NCBI RefSeq assembly: GCF_034067285.1
Contig: NZ_CP139286.1
Coordinates: 2,542,001-2,606,000, forward strand
DNA from: Acinetobacter pittii
GTDB lineage: Bacteria; Pseudomonadota; Gammaproteobacteria; Pseudomonadales; Moraxellaceae
Length of the DNA stretch: 64,000 nt
Reading direction: 5' to 3'
This document shows positions 36,769 to 45,296 of this stretch, piece by piece. Under the pieces are notes generated by a model. It made no database searches. It was not told the origin of the DNA and saw nothing but the letters and a program-made list of their open reading frames with translations. Both the position numbers and the translations under genes were made by a program. Positions within the stretch are counted from its first letter, which is position 1, and each line of letters begins with the position of its first letter.

Positions 36769-37863
36769 TTAATTAACAGCCATTCGAAAATGATTAGTCT
36801 CTTTGAGCTTCTTTACCACTTCTGGACTCGCAACCTGTTTAACTTGAACACTTAGCACACGAACCAAAGAGCCATTTTCGACATTCAATTGTTTTGCCTG
36901 TTCTTTTGTTAACTGCAATATGTTCTGATGAGGCTGGCTATACACAAGAATGGCCCGATAATTTTCATAATCATCATTAGCCACAATGTAAGACTCATCC
37001 CCTACAGGGATATTTTGAGGCTGTTCGATTTGAACCGTTACAGACTGACTCTCTTTAATTGCCCGTAAATTTTCGATATCTGCTTGTAGCGTTGCGCCCC
37101 CATCAAAAATATCGACATAGCCTTTATAGCGTAGTCCCTCTTCAAGCAGCAGGTTGTAGGCCGGACGAGTATTTGGGTGCACAATGCCAATTGCGGCTTT
37201 AGCATCGTCAGGTAACATATCGACATAGAGTGGATGTCTTGGCATCAGCTCAGCAATAAAAGCCTTCTGCCCTACACCACTTAAATAATCGGCCTTGGTA
37301 AATTCGATATTAAAAAACTTATGACCTACCGCATTCCAAAATGGTGACTGCCCATTGGCGTCAGAATATCCGCGCATTTCAGCAACAATCGTTTCTTCAA
37401 AATATTGACGGAATGCTGAGAGAAATAAGAAACGGACTTTAGATAAAAATTTGCCATTTTTATTTAAGCGATAGTCAGGATCTAAAAATAAAGTACAAAG
37501 CTCACTACAGTTGGTATGGTCATTACTCAAATACAAAGTCGGTAAAGCGTTATAAACACTTAACGGTTCTGACGCATGCACTTGTGTCCCAACATGGAAG
37601 TTATACCAAGGCTCTCTTAACCCCAGTGCTACTTCAATACCGCAAACGCCGACAACTTTGTTGAGTTCAGTATCTTCTAAAACAAATAAGTAAACCTGAT
37701 CTGCCTTTGGTAGTTCGCCTGCGACTGTTTTACATGCCCGTTCAATACGAGCAGCAAGCTTTTCCATATTTGGCTGCAAAGAGGTCAAACCAAAACCTGC
37801 TTTTTGCGCCAACAGGTAAAGGTCATTAACATCTTTAGGTTCAATGTAGCGAATAATCATCAT
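36769..37863 (-). CDS. astO: Arginine/ornithine N-succinyltransferase (AstA family)
   Basis: The 364-residue enzyme transfers succinyl from succinyl-CoA to the alpha-amino group of arginine or ornithine. AstA/AruFG family features are [20 protein letters not shown] at the start, [45 protein letters not shown] and [17 protein letters not shown]. Its ATG overlaps the stop of the aminotransferase gene by four bases, so translation is probably coupled. No astB, astD or astE lies nearby, which fits a second ast locus (astNOP, ornithine) more than the canonical arginine operon. The symbol rests on memory of that locus. Confidence 0.82.
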   Translation of the reverse strand: MMIIRYIEPKDVNDLYLLAQKAGFGLTSLQPNMEKLAARIERACKTVAGELPKADQVYLFVLEDTELNKVVGVCGIEVALGLREPWYNFHVGTQVHASEPLSVYNALPTLYLSNDHTNCSELCTLFLDPDYRLNKNGKFLSKVRFLFLSAFRQYFEETIVAEMRGYSDANGQSPFWNAVGHKFFNIEFTKADYLSGVGQKAFIAELMPRHPLYVDMLPDDAKAAIGIVHPNTRPAYNLLLEEGLRYKGYVDIFDGGATLQADIENLRAIKESQSVTVQIEQPQNIPVGDESYIVANDDYENYRAILVYSQPHQNILQLTKEQAKQLNVENGSLVRVLSVQVKQVASPEVVKKLKETNHFRMAVN

Positions 37864-39095
37864 GCTGCTTGTTCATCCTTTTGAATTTCTACAAAGCGAG
37901 CAAGCGCACGTTCAAAGCGTTTTAGACCTTCATCAATATCAGCAAATGGAATAATTAAAGATGGCGTAAAACGGATAACATTTGGACCAGCAATCAAACT
38001 CAATAAACCTTCTTCGCCCGCAAGATTATTAATATCTTTTGCTTTACCAGCAAATTCGGCTTTTAAAGCACAGCCAATCAGCAAGCCTTCACCACGAATC
38101 ATTTCAAAAATTTCATATTTTTCATTTAATTTATTTAAAGCGTTTTTATAGTAGTCATGACGCTCTTTAACACCCTCAAGTACTTCAGGCGTATTAATAA
38201 ATTCAAATACTGCACCCGCAACCGCACTTGCTAGCGGGTTACCACCATAAGTCGTGCCATGTGTACCTACTGAAAAATGTGGGGCAAACTTATCGGTTGT
38301 TAACATTGCACCGACTGGAAAACCGCCGCCCAATGCTTTTGCAGTGGTTAACACATCTGGAATAACACCAGAGTTCATGTAGGCATAAAGTGCACCAGTA
38401 CGGCCAACACCCGTTTGTACTTCATCAAAAATCAGTAAGGCACCGAACTCATCACACAGCGCGCGTAAACCTTTTAAAAATTCAAGGTCAGCAGGAATAA
38501 CACCGCCTTCACCTTGGATTGGCTCAACAATAACAGCACATGTTTGCTCATTAATTACTGCTTTTGCAGCTTCTAAATCATTAAAGGCAACATGATTGAT
38601 ACCATTTGGAAGTGGTGCAAAGTCTTGTGAATATTTAGGTTGACCACCCGCTGAAACGGTAAATAAGGTACGACCGTGGAATGCATTGTTAAATGCTACG
38701 ATGCCGCTTTTGCTAGCTACACCACTGTCTAAACCAACTTTACGAGCCAATTTTAATGCAGCTTCATTGGCTTCTGCACCTGAGTTACAGAAGAATACTT
38801 TATCTGCAAATGTATTTTCGGTGAGTTGTTTTGCAAGGCGTAGAACAGGTTCATTGGTATAACCGTTACCAACGTGCCAAAGTTTTGTTGCTTGTTCTGT
38901 TAAAGCATTTACTGCCACTGGATGCGCATGACCTAATGCGTTTACTGCAATCCCGCCTGCAAAATCGATATATTCTTTACTTTCTTGATCCCAAATACGT
39001 GAACCTTCACCACGTACCGGAATGAAATTTGCCGGTGCAAAAACTGGAACCATCCACTCATTAAAATTATTTCTAGAAACTGTAAAATTATTCAT
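37860..39095 (-). CDS. astN: Acetylornithine/succinylornithine aminotransferase family
   Basis: A 411-residue class-III PLP aminotransferase. It shows [45 protein letters not shown] and the Schiff-base lysine in [16 protein letters not shown]. The family acts on N-acetyl- or N-succinylornithine, giving the semialdehyde. Being cotranscribed and overlapping with the N-succinyltransferase points to succinylornithine transamination in catabolism, not arginine synthesis. The order aminotransferase, succinyltransferase, permease matches astN-astO-astP as I recall it. It diverges from an Lrp-type regulator. Confidence 0.84.
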   Translation of the reverse strand: MNNFTVSRNNFNEWMVPVFAPANFIPVRGEGSRIWDQESKEYIDFAGGIAVNALGHAHPVAVNALTEQATKLWHVGNGYTNEPVLRLAKQLTENTFADKVFFCNSGAEANEAALKLARKVGLDSGVASKSGIVAFNNAFHGRTLFTVSAGGQPKYSQDFAPLPNGINHVAFNDLEAAKAVINEQTCAVIVEPIQGEGGVIPADLEFLKGLRALCDEFGALLIFDEVQTGVGRTGALYAYMNSGVIPDVLTTAKALGGGFPVGAMLTTDKFAPHFSVGTHGTTYGGNPLASAVAGAVFEFINTPEVLEGVKERHDYYKNALNKLNEKYEIFEMIRGEGLLIGCALKAEFAGKAKDINNLAGEEGLLSLIAGPNVIRFTPSLIIPFADIDEGLKRFERALARFVEIQKDEQAA

Positions 39096-39230
39096 CTTAT
39101 CTAATCCATTAAATTGAATTATTGGGCTTAACTGATGTCCCTATTATTCAAAATCAAATTGATTCAAAAAATTTGTATTTTAGTAAAAAATGAATTATTT
39201 TTTACCAATTTGATAATTGACAATTACAAT

Positions 39231-39653
39231 ATGGACAACATTGATCAAATTATTTTAGGTTTACTTAAAGATAACGCACGAATGTCTGTTACCGAGTTAG
39301 CCGAAAAAGTTCACGTTTCACGCGCAACGGTTAAGAAGAGAATTGAATATTTAGAGTCTTCGGGCATCATTACTGGATATACGGTACGGTTTAAACCCAA
39401 TGCAGAACGCAACGTTATCCGTGCATGGATGAGCATTATGGTTGAAGGGACCAAAGCACAGTCTGTGATTAAAGAATTACGCCTCGAAAGTGCCGTGGAA
39501 TGTCTGCATAAAACCAATGGCAAATGGGACATTCTGGTCGAGCTACGTTCTGACACCTTAGAAAACTTCGACAAAGTTCTAGAAAGAATTAGAAATATTT
39601 CAGGTATTTATAATAGTGAAACCAGTATTCTGCTTGCGAGTCATAAGACCTAA
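39231..39653 (+). CDS. Lrp/AsnC-family regulator
   Basis: The 140-residue protein has the N-terminal helix-turn-helix (ARMSVTELAEKVHVSRATVKKR and the following IEYLESSGIITGY) and a RAM ligand domain (VECLHKTNGKWDILVEL). I start at 39231 (MDNIDQ), the standard beginning of this family; the open frame runs back to 39135 with low-complexity sequence that includes the divergent promoter. It faces away from the aminotransferase-succinyltransferase operon and probably regulates it in response to ornithine or arginine, an inference from position. Confidence 0.82.
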   Translation: MDNIDQIILGLLKDNARMSVTELAEKVHVSRATVKKRIEYLESSGIITGYTVRFKPNAERNVIRAWMSIMVEGTKAQSVIKELRLESAVECLHKTNGKWDILVELRSDTLENFDKVLERIRNISGIYNSETSILLASHKT

Positions 39654-39687
39654 TCATTCACTTTAATTTCAAATCATAAAAACGAAA

Positions 39688-39720
39688 TTGATGAGCTAAG
39701 CATATGGTTTAGTTCATCAA
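39688..39720 (+). terminator. Hairpin downstream of the Lrp-type gene
   Basis: TTGATGAGCTAA and TTAGTTCATCAA pair over 12 positions (one G-T) around a 9-nt loop. No T tract follows directly. The remaining 39721-39900 is AT-rich with no gene seen. Confidence 0.5.
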
Positions 39721-39905
39721 CTTGCTTTTGATTAGAAAAATTCTGCTCTTGCCTTTCCTTAAATCTCTTGAACTATGACGACAATCAACATCTTCTAAAA
39801 ATCCTCAATAAATTTTTAATTTTTTTTAAATAATCAAATCAAATACTTAAAATCTAATCTGATTTAAATTCCAACTTTTTTCACCCACTCCCATTATCAA
39901 AGCAT

Positions 39906-39947
39906 TTGACAGATAATTTAAAACATAATACATATAGTCTTATATGT
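39906..39947 (+). promoter_or_regulatory. Promoter with palindromic operator before the aldehyde dehydrogenase gene
   Basis: A perfect -35 TTGACA (39906-39911) is 17 bases from TACATA (39929-39934). The palindrome ACATATA-GTCT-TATATGT (39930-39947) covers the -10, suggesting repression, perhaps by the GntR protein encoded at 42266. A further ATATGTTA copy follows. Confidence 0.55.
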
Positions 39948-39980
39948 TATATGTTAAAACCTAAGGACAAGGTATAAAAA

Positions 39981-41411
39981 ATGGCTAAAACTCAACTACA
40001 ACACTTTATTAACGGCGAATATGTTGCTAGCAAAGGATCTGATTACTTCGATTTGGTAAGCCCCGTGACTGGTGAAGTTTATGCACAATCACCGAATGCA
40101 ACTGAGGCAGAAGTTGATGCAGCTTATGCTGCTGCAAAAGAAGCATTTAAAATTTGGGGACGTAGTACACCTTCGACTCGTCAAAAAGCATTATTAAATT
40201 TGGCAGATGCGATTGAAGCAAATGCAGAGCGTTTAATTGAGGCGCAAAGTCGTAATACAGGTCAGTTAAAACACTTAATTGCATCTGAAGAAGTGGGCGC
40301 TTCAGCAGATCAGGTTCGTTTCTTTGCAGGCGCTGCCCGCTTACTCAATGGCACAGCTTCAAGTGAATATTTAGAAGGTTTAACCTCTTCTATTCGCCGT
40401 GAACCTGTTGGAGTGGTGGGCCAAGTTACGCCTTGGAACTATCCACTCATGATGGCGGTTTGGAAAATTGCACCAGCTTTGGCTGCAGGTAACACAGTGG
40501 TACTTAAGCCAAGCGATACGACGCCTGAAAGTACGCTTTTATTGGCAGAAATTGCAGCGCCATTTTTCCCTAAAGGTGCATTTAACGTGGTGTTAGGTCA
40601 GGCTCAGGTCGGTTCAAAAGTTGTATCACATAAAACCCCTGCTCTTGTTTCTATTACAGGTTCGGTTCGTGCCGGATTACAAGTTGCAGCTTCTGCCGCA
40701 GCAAATTTAGCGAAAGCTCATCTTGAGCTTGGTGGTAAAGCGCCTGTGGTCGTTTTTGAAGATGCCGATCTTGATAAAGCAGTTGAAATGATTGCCTTAA
40801 CGGGCTATTTCAACGCAGGACAAGACTGTACTGCGGCAACACGCGTAATTGTGGCTGAATCTGTTCATGATGAATTTTTAGCTAAACTCGTTGAAGCTGC
40901 AAAAAATACCCGTTTCGGTGAACCTGATGATCAAGATGCACTTTATGGTCCGCTTAACAATGCCAATCAATTAAAAAATGTTAAAGCCTTCATTGACAAC
41001 TTACCTGCTCATGCCAAAGTTGAAACAGGCGGTAAACAAGCAGACCGTCCAGGCTTCTATTTTGAACCCACTGTTATTAGTGGCTTAAAACAACACGACG
41101 AAGCCATTCAAAATGAAATTTTTGGACCAGTGATTACCGTTCAGAAATTTACAGATGAAAATGATGCGATTGAAAAAGCCAACGACGTTGAATATGGCCT
41201 AGCTTCAAGTGTTTGGACCACAGATCATGCCCGTGCAACTCGTCTGTCTCGTGAACTGGATTTCGGTACAGTTTGGATTAACACTCATATTCCTTTAACC
41301 GCAGAAATGCCACACGGTGGTTTCAAAAAATCAGGTTATGGTAAAGATTTATCTGGCTACGGTTTTGAAGAATATACCCGTATTAAACATGTGATGAGTT
41401 CAAACGAATAA
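39981..41411 (+). CDS. Aminobutyraldehyde-type NAD aldehyde dehydrogenase
   Basis: A 476-residue aldehyde dehydrogenase with VTPWNYPLMMAVWKIAPAL, HLELGGKAPVVVF and the catalytic NAGQDCTAATRV. The NAGQDCTA form and C-terminal HGGFKKSGYGKDLSGYG are typical of gamma-aminobutyraldehyde dehydrogenases (PatD/PuuC-like), which turn 4-aminobutanal into GABA. A possible ribosome site AAGGTA precedes the ATG by about 8 bases. Nearby PuuP-like and PuuB-like genes support an amine-catabolic role. Betaine aldehyde or another amino aldehyde is an alternative. Confidence 0.8.
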   Translation: MAKTQLQHFINGEYVASKGSDYFDLVSPVTGEVYAQSPNATEAEVDAAYAAAKEAFKIWGRSTPSTRQKALLNLADAIEANAERLIEAQSRNTGQLKHLIASEEVGASADQVRFFAGAARLLNGTASSEYLEGLTSSIRREPVGVVGQVTPWNYPLMMAVWKIAPALAAGNTVVLKPSDTTPESTLLLAEIAAPFFPKGAFNVVLGQAQVGSKVVSHKTPALVSITGSVRAGLQVAASAAANLAKAHLELGGKAPVVVFEDADLDKAVEMIALTGYFNAGQDCTAATRVIVAESVHDEFLAKLVEAAKNTRFGEPDDQDALYGPLNNANQLKNVKAFIDNLPAHAKVETGGKQADRPGFYFEPTVISGLKQHDEAIQNEIFGPVITVQKFTDENDAIEKANDVEYGLASSVWTTDHARATRLSRELDFGTVWINTHIPLTAEMPHGGFKKSGYGKDLSGYGFEEYTRIKHVMSSNE

Positions 41412-41439
41412 TAACAATGAACTTTGAAAGGAGATCAAA

Positions 41440-42210
41440 ATGAATAAACAAGAAATGAAAGACTTGGTGACTAAAGCCCATCACGAGCTATTTAATTTGC
41501 ACGACACCACTGCTCTGGACCGTTATTTTTCTGAAGACTTTATAGAGCACTCACCACTGGTTGCAAATGGTCTTTCAGGCCTTCGCCAACTGGTAGAAGA
41601 CTGCCCCGACATGCAACATGAAGCTGTACGTGTACTGGCAGACGGTGACTTGGTTGCAATTCATGGTCGCTTTCAGGGGTTAGATGAAAATCCTTTAGTC
41701 GGTTTTGATATTTATCGAGTGAAAGACGGCAAAATTGTTGAACACTGGGACGGTCTTGTGGCAGAAGCTGCACCGAATGTAAGCGGTAGAACGCAGTTAG
41801 ATGGACCAACTGAAATCATCACTCACCATGATGCAGAGAAAAATCGTGAGATTGTGACCTCTTTCTTTAAAAAGTCATTAATTGATGGCGATTACGAAGC
41901 TTTTAAAGAATACACCCACGATGATCAATTCATTCAACATAGCCCAGATATTGGCGATGGTGTTAAAGCAGTAATTGATTTTTTGAACAATATCCGTAAT
42001 GAAGGACAAGGTTTGGTATACTCCAAAACGCATCGCTCCATTGCTGATGGTCAATTTGTCTTGACACATTCCGAAGGAAGTATTGCCGGAAATCGACATG
42101 CCTATTTTGAATTATGGCGAGTCGATAATGGCAAAATTGTTGAACTTTGGGATGCAATACCAGCTGTGCCTGAAGATGAGCAGGCAGTCCATCAATATGG
42201 CGTGTTTTAA
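41440..42210 (+). CDS. Duplicated SnoaL/NTF2-like protein
   Basis: The 256-residue product contains two tandem SnoaL-like domains, roughly residues 1-125 and 130-256. Each has the same pattern: a helical start, HSP (EHSPLVANG; QHSPDIGDG), a barrel with GDLVAIHGRF or GQFVLTHSEG, and a C-terminal strand YRVKDGKIVEHWD or WRVDNGKIVELWD. Such proteins are often aldolase-like or unassigned. AGGAGA is 6 bases before the ATG. It follows the aldehyde dehydrogenase by 28 bases and is probably cotranscribed. Its function is not known to me. Confidence 0.8.
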   Translation: MNKQEMKDLVTKAHHELFNLHDTTALDRYFSEDFIEHSPLVANGLSGLRQLVEDCPDMQHEAVRVLADGDLVAIHGRFQGLDENPLVGFDIYRVKDGKIVEHWDGLVAEAAPNVSGRTQLDGPTEIITHHDAEKNREIVTSFFKKSLIDGDYEAFKEYTHDDQFIQHSPDIGDGVKAVIDFLNNIRNEGQGLVYSKTHRSIADGQFVLTHSEGSIAGNRHAYFELWRVDNGKIVELWDAIPAVPEDEQAVHQYGVF

Positions 42211-42265
42211 CCATTTATCCGTTTCATTAAGCTAAGTCTCTGACTTAGCTTTTAGAGAATTCGCC

Positions 42266-42985
42266 ATGTCAGCATATACGATAATTTTTGCACCTATCGC
42301 TCAGGCAACTCGATCGGAACAAGTTGTAGAACGCTTGGAAAATGCAATTATCTCTGGATTGCTCAAAAGCAATGAACAGCTTCCTAACGAGGCGGATCTA
42401 GCTCGCTTAATGGGAGTGTCACCGATTACAGTACGTGAAGCCTTAAATACTTTACGCGTAAAAGGTCTGATTGATACACGACGCGGGCGAAACGGCGGAA
42501 GCTTTGTTTGTGAGTTACCTTCCGATTTACTCTTAAACAAACACCCTCTTCGCCAAGCGTCCAATGAGTATCTAGCTGATTTAGGCGAGTTTCATAGTGC
42601 AATTTTAAGCCATGGTGCATATTTGGCAGCACAAAGAACCACTGAATATGAATTAGGCAAAATCAAAGAACTTATTGATCAATTTGAACAGGCCGTTGAA
42701 GCAGACACACGTGCCCAACTTGATTTACGTTGCTTGTTAACACTCACCTCTTTTGCTCAATCAGCTCGACTGGCAAATCAAGAGTTAACCATACAAGCCG
42801 AATGGGCACCACTCATTGCTGTGCTTTACCAAGATGATCAGTTTCATCAATCGGTCGTCGCTCAATACCACCAACTTTTATCATCTTTTGTTCAAGGCAA
42901 TGAAGATGATGCTGTTATTCAGGCACGAAAAATCATTTCGATGCTAACAGACCAAATGCTTCGATATAAGTTATCTATCGAATAA
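42266..42985 (+). CDS. GntR/FadR-family regulator of the amine cluster
   Basis: The 239-residue protein has a winged helix (QVVERLENAIISGLLKSNEQLP and ADLARLMGVSPITVREALNTL) and a degenerate FCD-like C-terminal domain with all-helical content. It follows the SnoaL-like gene by 55 bases and precedes a Cache-domain gene. The palindrome at 39930-39947 is a candidate target. Its effector is unknown, but an amine or amino acid such as GABA would fit the neighbours. Confidence 0.78.
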   Translation: MSAYTIIFAPIAQATRSEQVVERLENAIISGLLKSNEQLPNEADLARLMGVSPITVREALNTLRVKGLIDTRRGRNGGSFVCELPSDLLLNKHPLRQASNEYLADLGEFHSAILSHGAYLAAQRTTEYELGKIKELIDQFEQAVEADTRAQLDLRCLLTLTSFAQSARLANQELTIQAEWAPLIAVLYQDDQFHQSVVAQYHQLLSSFVQGNEDDAVIQARKIISMLTDQMLRYKLSIE

Positions 42986-43050
42986 AAACAATAAAGTAGA
43001 GCGCTTATAAAGTATCAAGTGAGAAATACGGAATTTTAGGAGTTATAGGA

Positions 43051-43758
43051 ATGACCCAACATTTAGATATAGAAGAGCTTCAAAATTTGTTAAAAACGGT
43101 GGTGGAGGAAACGACAGCCATTACAGAAAAGCTGGCGACCAAAGCGAGTAAAATTCTCTCAAAACATGAACCTGAAAAAACGAAAGACGTTAAGCTTTCA
43201 GGTTCAGAGCGTTCAGCTTTGCAAAAAGAAATTAAAAAAGCCTTACAGGAAAGCCATTACAGTCAAGGCATCGGCTTTGCAAGTTATAGCCCTGCAACGC
43301 AAGAAGAACAAGATTATTGGACACTCGAATGGTGGTATAAAAAAGAAGATCAATTGCAACAAGCTAAGCTTGAAAACTATCAAAATGCTCAGCGATTTCT
43401 AGATTTCCGCTCTTTTGAATGGTTCCATAAACCTGCTCAAAATAAGAGTCCGTGCATCCATGGACCATATGTCGACTATATCTGCAATGGTGCATACACC
43501 ATCACCCTTGCCCATCCGGTCATGATTCGTGATCAATTTATCGGCGTAATTGCTACCGATATTTTAGTTTCCGCACTCGAAAAAATTCTTATGCCTAAGC
43601 TTAAAAACATAAAACAAAAAGCAATTGTGATTAACGACTCTTCTCGAGTGATTACTTCAAATGACATCACTATCAGAACAGGCACATTATTTAAAGGCCA
43701 AAGCCCTGAGCAGTTTTTGTCACGGCCGTGTCAATCTTTTCAACTGGTCGTGATTTAG
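43051..43758 (+). CDS. Soluble Cache-domain protein
   Basis: The 235-residue product has no signal peptide or membrane helix. It begins with a helical coiled segment (ELQNLLKTVVEETTAITEKLA, split as residues 9-30) and continues with a Cache-like sensor fold: WTLEWWYKK, FEWFHKPAQ, CIHGPYVDYICNGAYTITLAHPV, FIGVIATDILVSALE. Cache domains normally lie outside the membrane as ligand sensors, so a free cytoplasmic one is unusual. AGGAG and AGGA stand before the ATG. It lies between a GntR gene and an amine permease gene and may bind an amine or amino acid. Confidence 0.75.
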   Translation: MTQHLDIEELQNLLKTVVEETTAITEKLATKASKILSKHEPEKTKDVKLSGSERSALQKEIKKALQESHYSQGIGFASYSPATQEEQDYWTLEWWYKKEDQLQQAKLENYQNAQRFLDFRSFEWFHKPAQNKSPCIHGPYVDYICNGAYTITLAHPVMIRDQFIGVIATDILVSALEKILMPKLKNIKQKAIVINDSSRVITSNDITIRTGTLFKGQSPEQFLSRPCQSFQLVVI

Positions 43759-43945
43759 AGTGACGTCGAAAAATATAAATATTTGATCTTGCTTTAGGGC
43801 ATCACCAAGGCGAAACAGCCACCAACTTTTGTACAAACTTTCTCCAAATAGACGTGTTTATTCAAGTCTAGGGGAAGTTTTGGCTCAAAAATAGCATCGC
43901 TTTTCCGGATGAAAAGCAAAACAACGAATTTGAGGTTGAAATGAC

Positions 43946-45277
43946 ATGGAAAATAAAACGTCTTCCTTAAAAAAACTGTCTCTTTGGCAAGTCACGATTA
44001 TTGGTATTGCCTACATGACTCCCATGACGGTGTTTGACACTTTCGGTATTGTCTCTGGCATTACCAATGGACACGTACCACTGGCCTATTTACTTGCACT
44101 TGGCGCCATGCTACTCACTGCTTGGAGCTATGCAAGATTTAGTAAAAATTCTGAAAAATCAGGCTCTGCATACAGTTATACAGCTGAAAGTTTAGGGCCA
44201 AAAAGCGGTTTTTTTGTGGGTTGGTGTTCCCTACTCGACTATTTATTACTGCCCCTCATTAATGTTTTACTTGCTGCAATTTATCTCACAGCACTAATTC
44301 CAAGTCTGCCTTACTGGTTTTGGGTCCTTGTATCGGCGGGCCTAGTCACTTTAGTGAATTGTTTCCGCATTCGGTTACTCGCCAATTTGAGTCTATTGTT
44401 TGTATTTGCACCTATCATCCTCATGGTCATTTTTGTTTATTTAGTGATTAAGGGTATTGGCTCTACTCAAGGTTATGAGCATGTGCTTACTTTGGCTCCA
44501 CTCTGGCATGAACACCAATCTATACTACCGCTCGTTGCAGGTGCCTCAGTTTTGTGCTTTTCATTTCTAGGTTTTGATGCGGTTACTACGCTTTCAAATG
44601 AAACCAAACAACCTACCAAAAATATACCCCGTGCTGTCATGTTAACGACTCTCGCTGGCGGACTTATTTTTTTCACAGCCGCTTGGTTTATTCAACTTTA
44701 TTTCCCAAATAATCTACGCTTTCAGCATCCATCAGAAGCGTTGCCTGAAATTGTGCTTTATGTCGGTGGCGCTTTTTTCCAATCCGTATTCTTATGCGGG
44801 CAAATTATGAACACTGTCGCCTCTGGTCTCGCTTCTCATGCCAGTGCTTCACGTTTACTGTATATAATGGGCACCGATAATATTTTTCCTAAAAAGTATT
44901 TTGGGACAATTCACATCTCCTTAGGTACACCGTTTTTTTCGGTTTTGTTTGTTGGTCTTATTTCGATGTCCGCGGTTTTTCTAGACTTAGCCCAAGTCGT
45001 CAGTCTGATTAGCTTTGGTGCGCTAGTCGCTTTTACAGCCGTAAATTTCTCAGTTTTTATGAAGTTTTATATTAAAGATAAACAGCGCTCAGGGTTTAAA
45101 AATAAATTTCTAAACCTCTTTTTACCGCTTATCTCTGTGATCAGCATTATTTGCCTCTGGCTTAATCTTGACTCATCTTCACTGATTTTTGGATGTTTCT
45201 GGTTAGCTTTAGGTATTCTCCTATTTATCTATAAAACGATTAAAAAACAAAGCATTGCTATTAGTAACGCTTATTAA
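43946..45277 (+). CDS. puuP: Putrescine-type APC permease
   Basis: A 443-residue 12-helix APC transporter close to E. coli PuuP by eye: LSLWQVTIIGIAYMTPMTVF and DTFGIVSGITNGHVPLAYLL near the start, then SFLGFDAVTTLSNETKQPTK, ALPEIVLYVGGAFFQSVFL and SGLASHASASRLLYIMG. PuuP imports putrescine. It is 19 bases upstream of a PuuB-like oxidase gene, so both should be cotranscribed. A different amine or amino acid cannot be excluded. Confidence 0.82.
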   Translation: MENKTSSLKKLSLWQVTIIGIAYMTPMTVFDTFGIVSGITNGHVPLAYLLALGAMLLTAWSYARFSKNSEKSGSAYSYTAESLGPKSGFFVGWCSLLDYLLLPLINVLLAAIYLTALIPSLPYWFWVLVSAGLVTLVNCFRIRLLANLSLLFVFAPIILMVIFVYLVIKGIGSTQGYEHVLTLAPLWHEHQSILPLVAGASVLCFSFLGFDAVTTLSNETKQPTKNIPRAVMLTTLAGGLIFFTAAWFIQLYFPNNLRFQHPSEALPEIVLYVGGAFFQSVFLCGQIMNTVASGLASHASASRLLYIMGTDNIFPKKYFGTIHISLGTPFFSVLFVGLISMSAVFLDLAQVVSLISFGALVAFTAVNFSVFMKFYIKDKQRSGFKNKFLNLFLPLISVISIICLWLNLDSSSLIFGCFWLALGILLFIYKTIKKQSIAISNAY

Positions 45278-45296
45278 TTTTTAAGGAACTTTTGTC

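Noticed and set aside
39135..39230. Longer start of the Lrp-type regulator
   Set aside because: The added residues are AT-driven and the standard family start is at 39231; the segment is better read as promoter.
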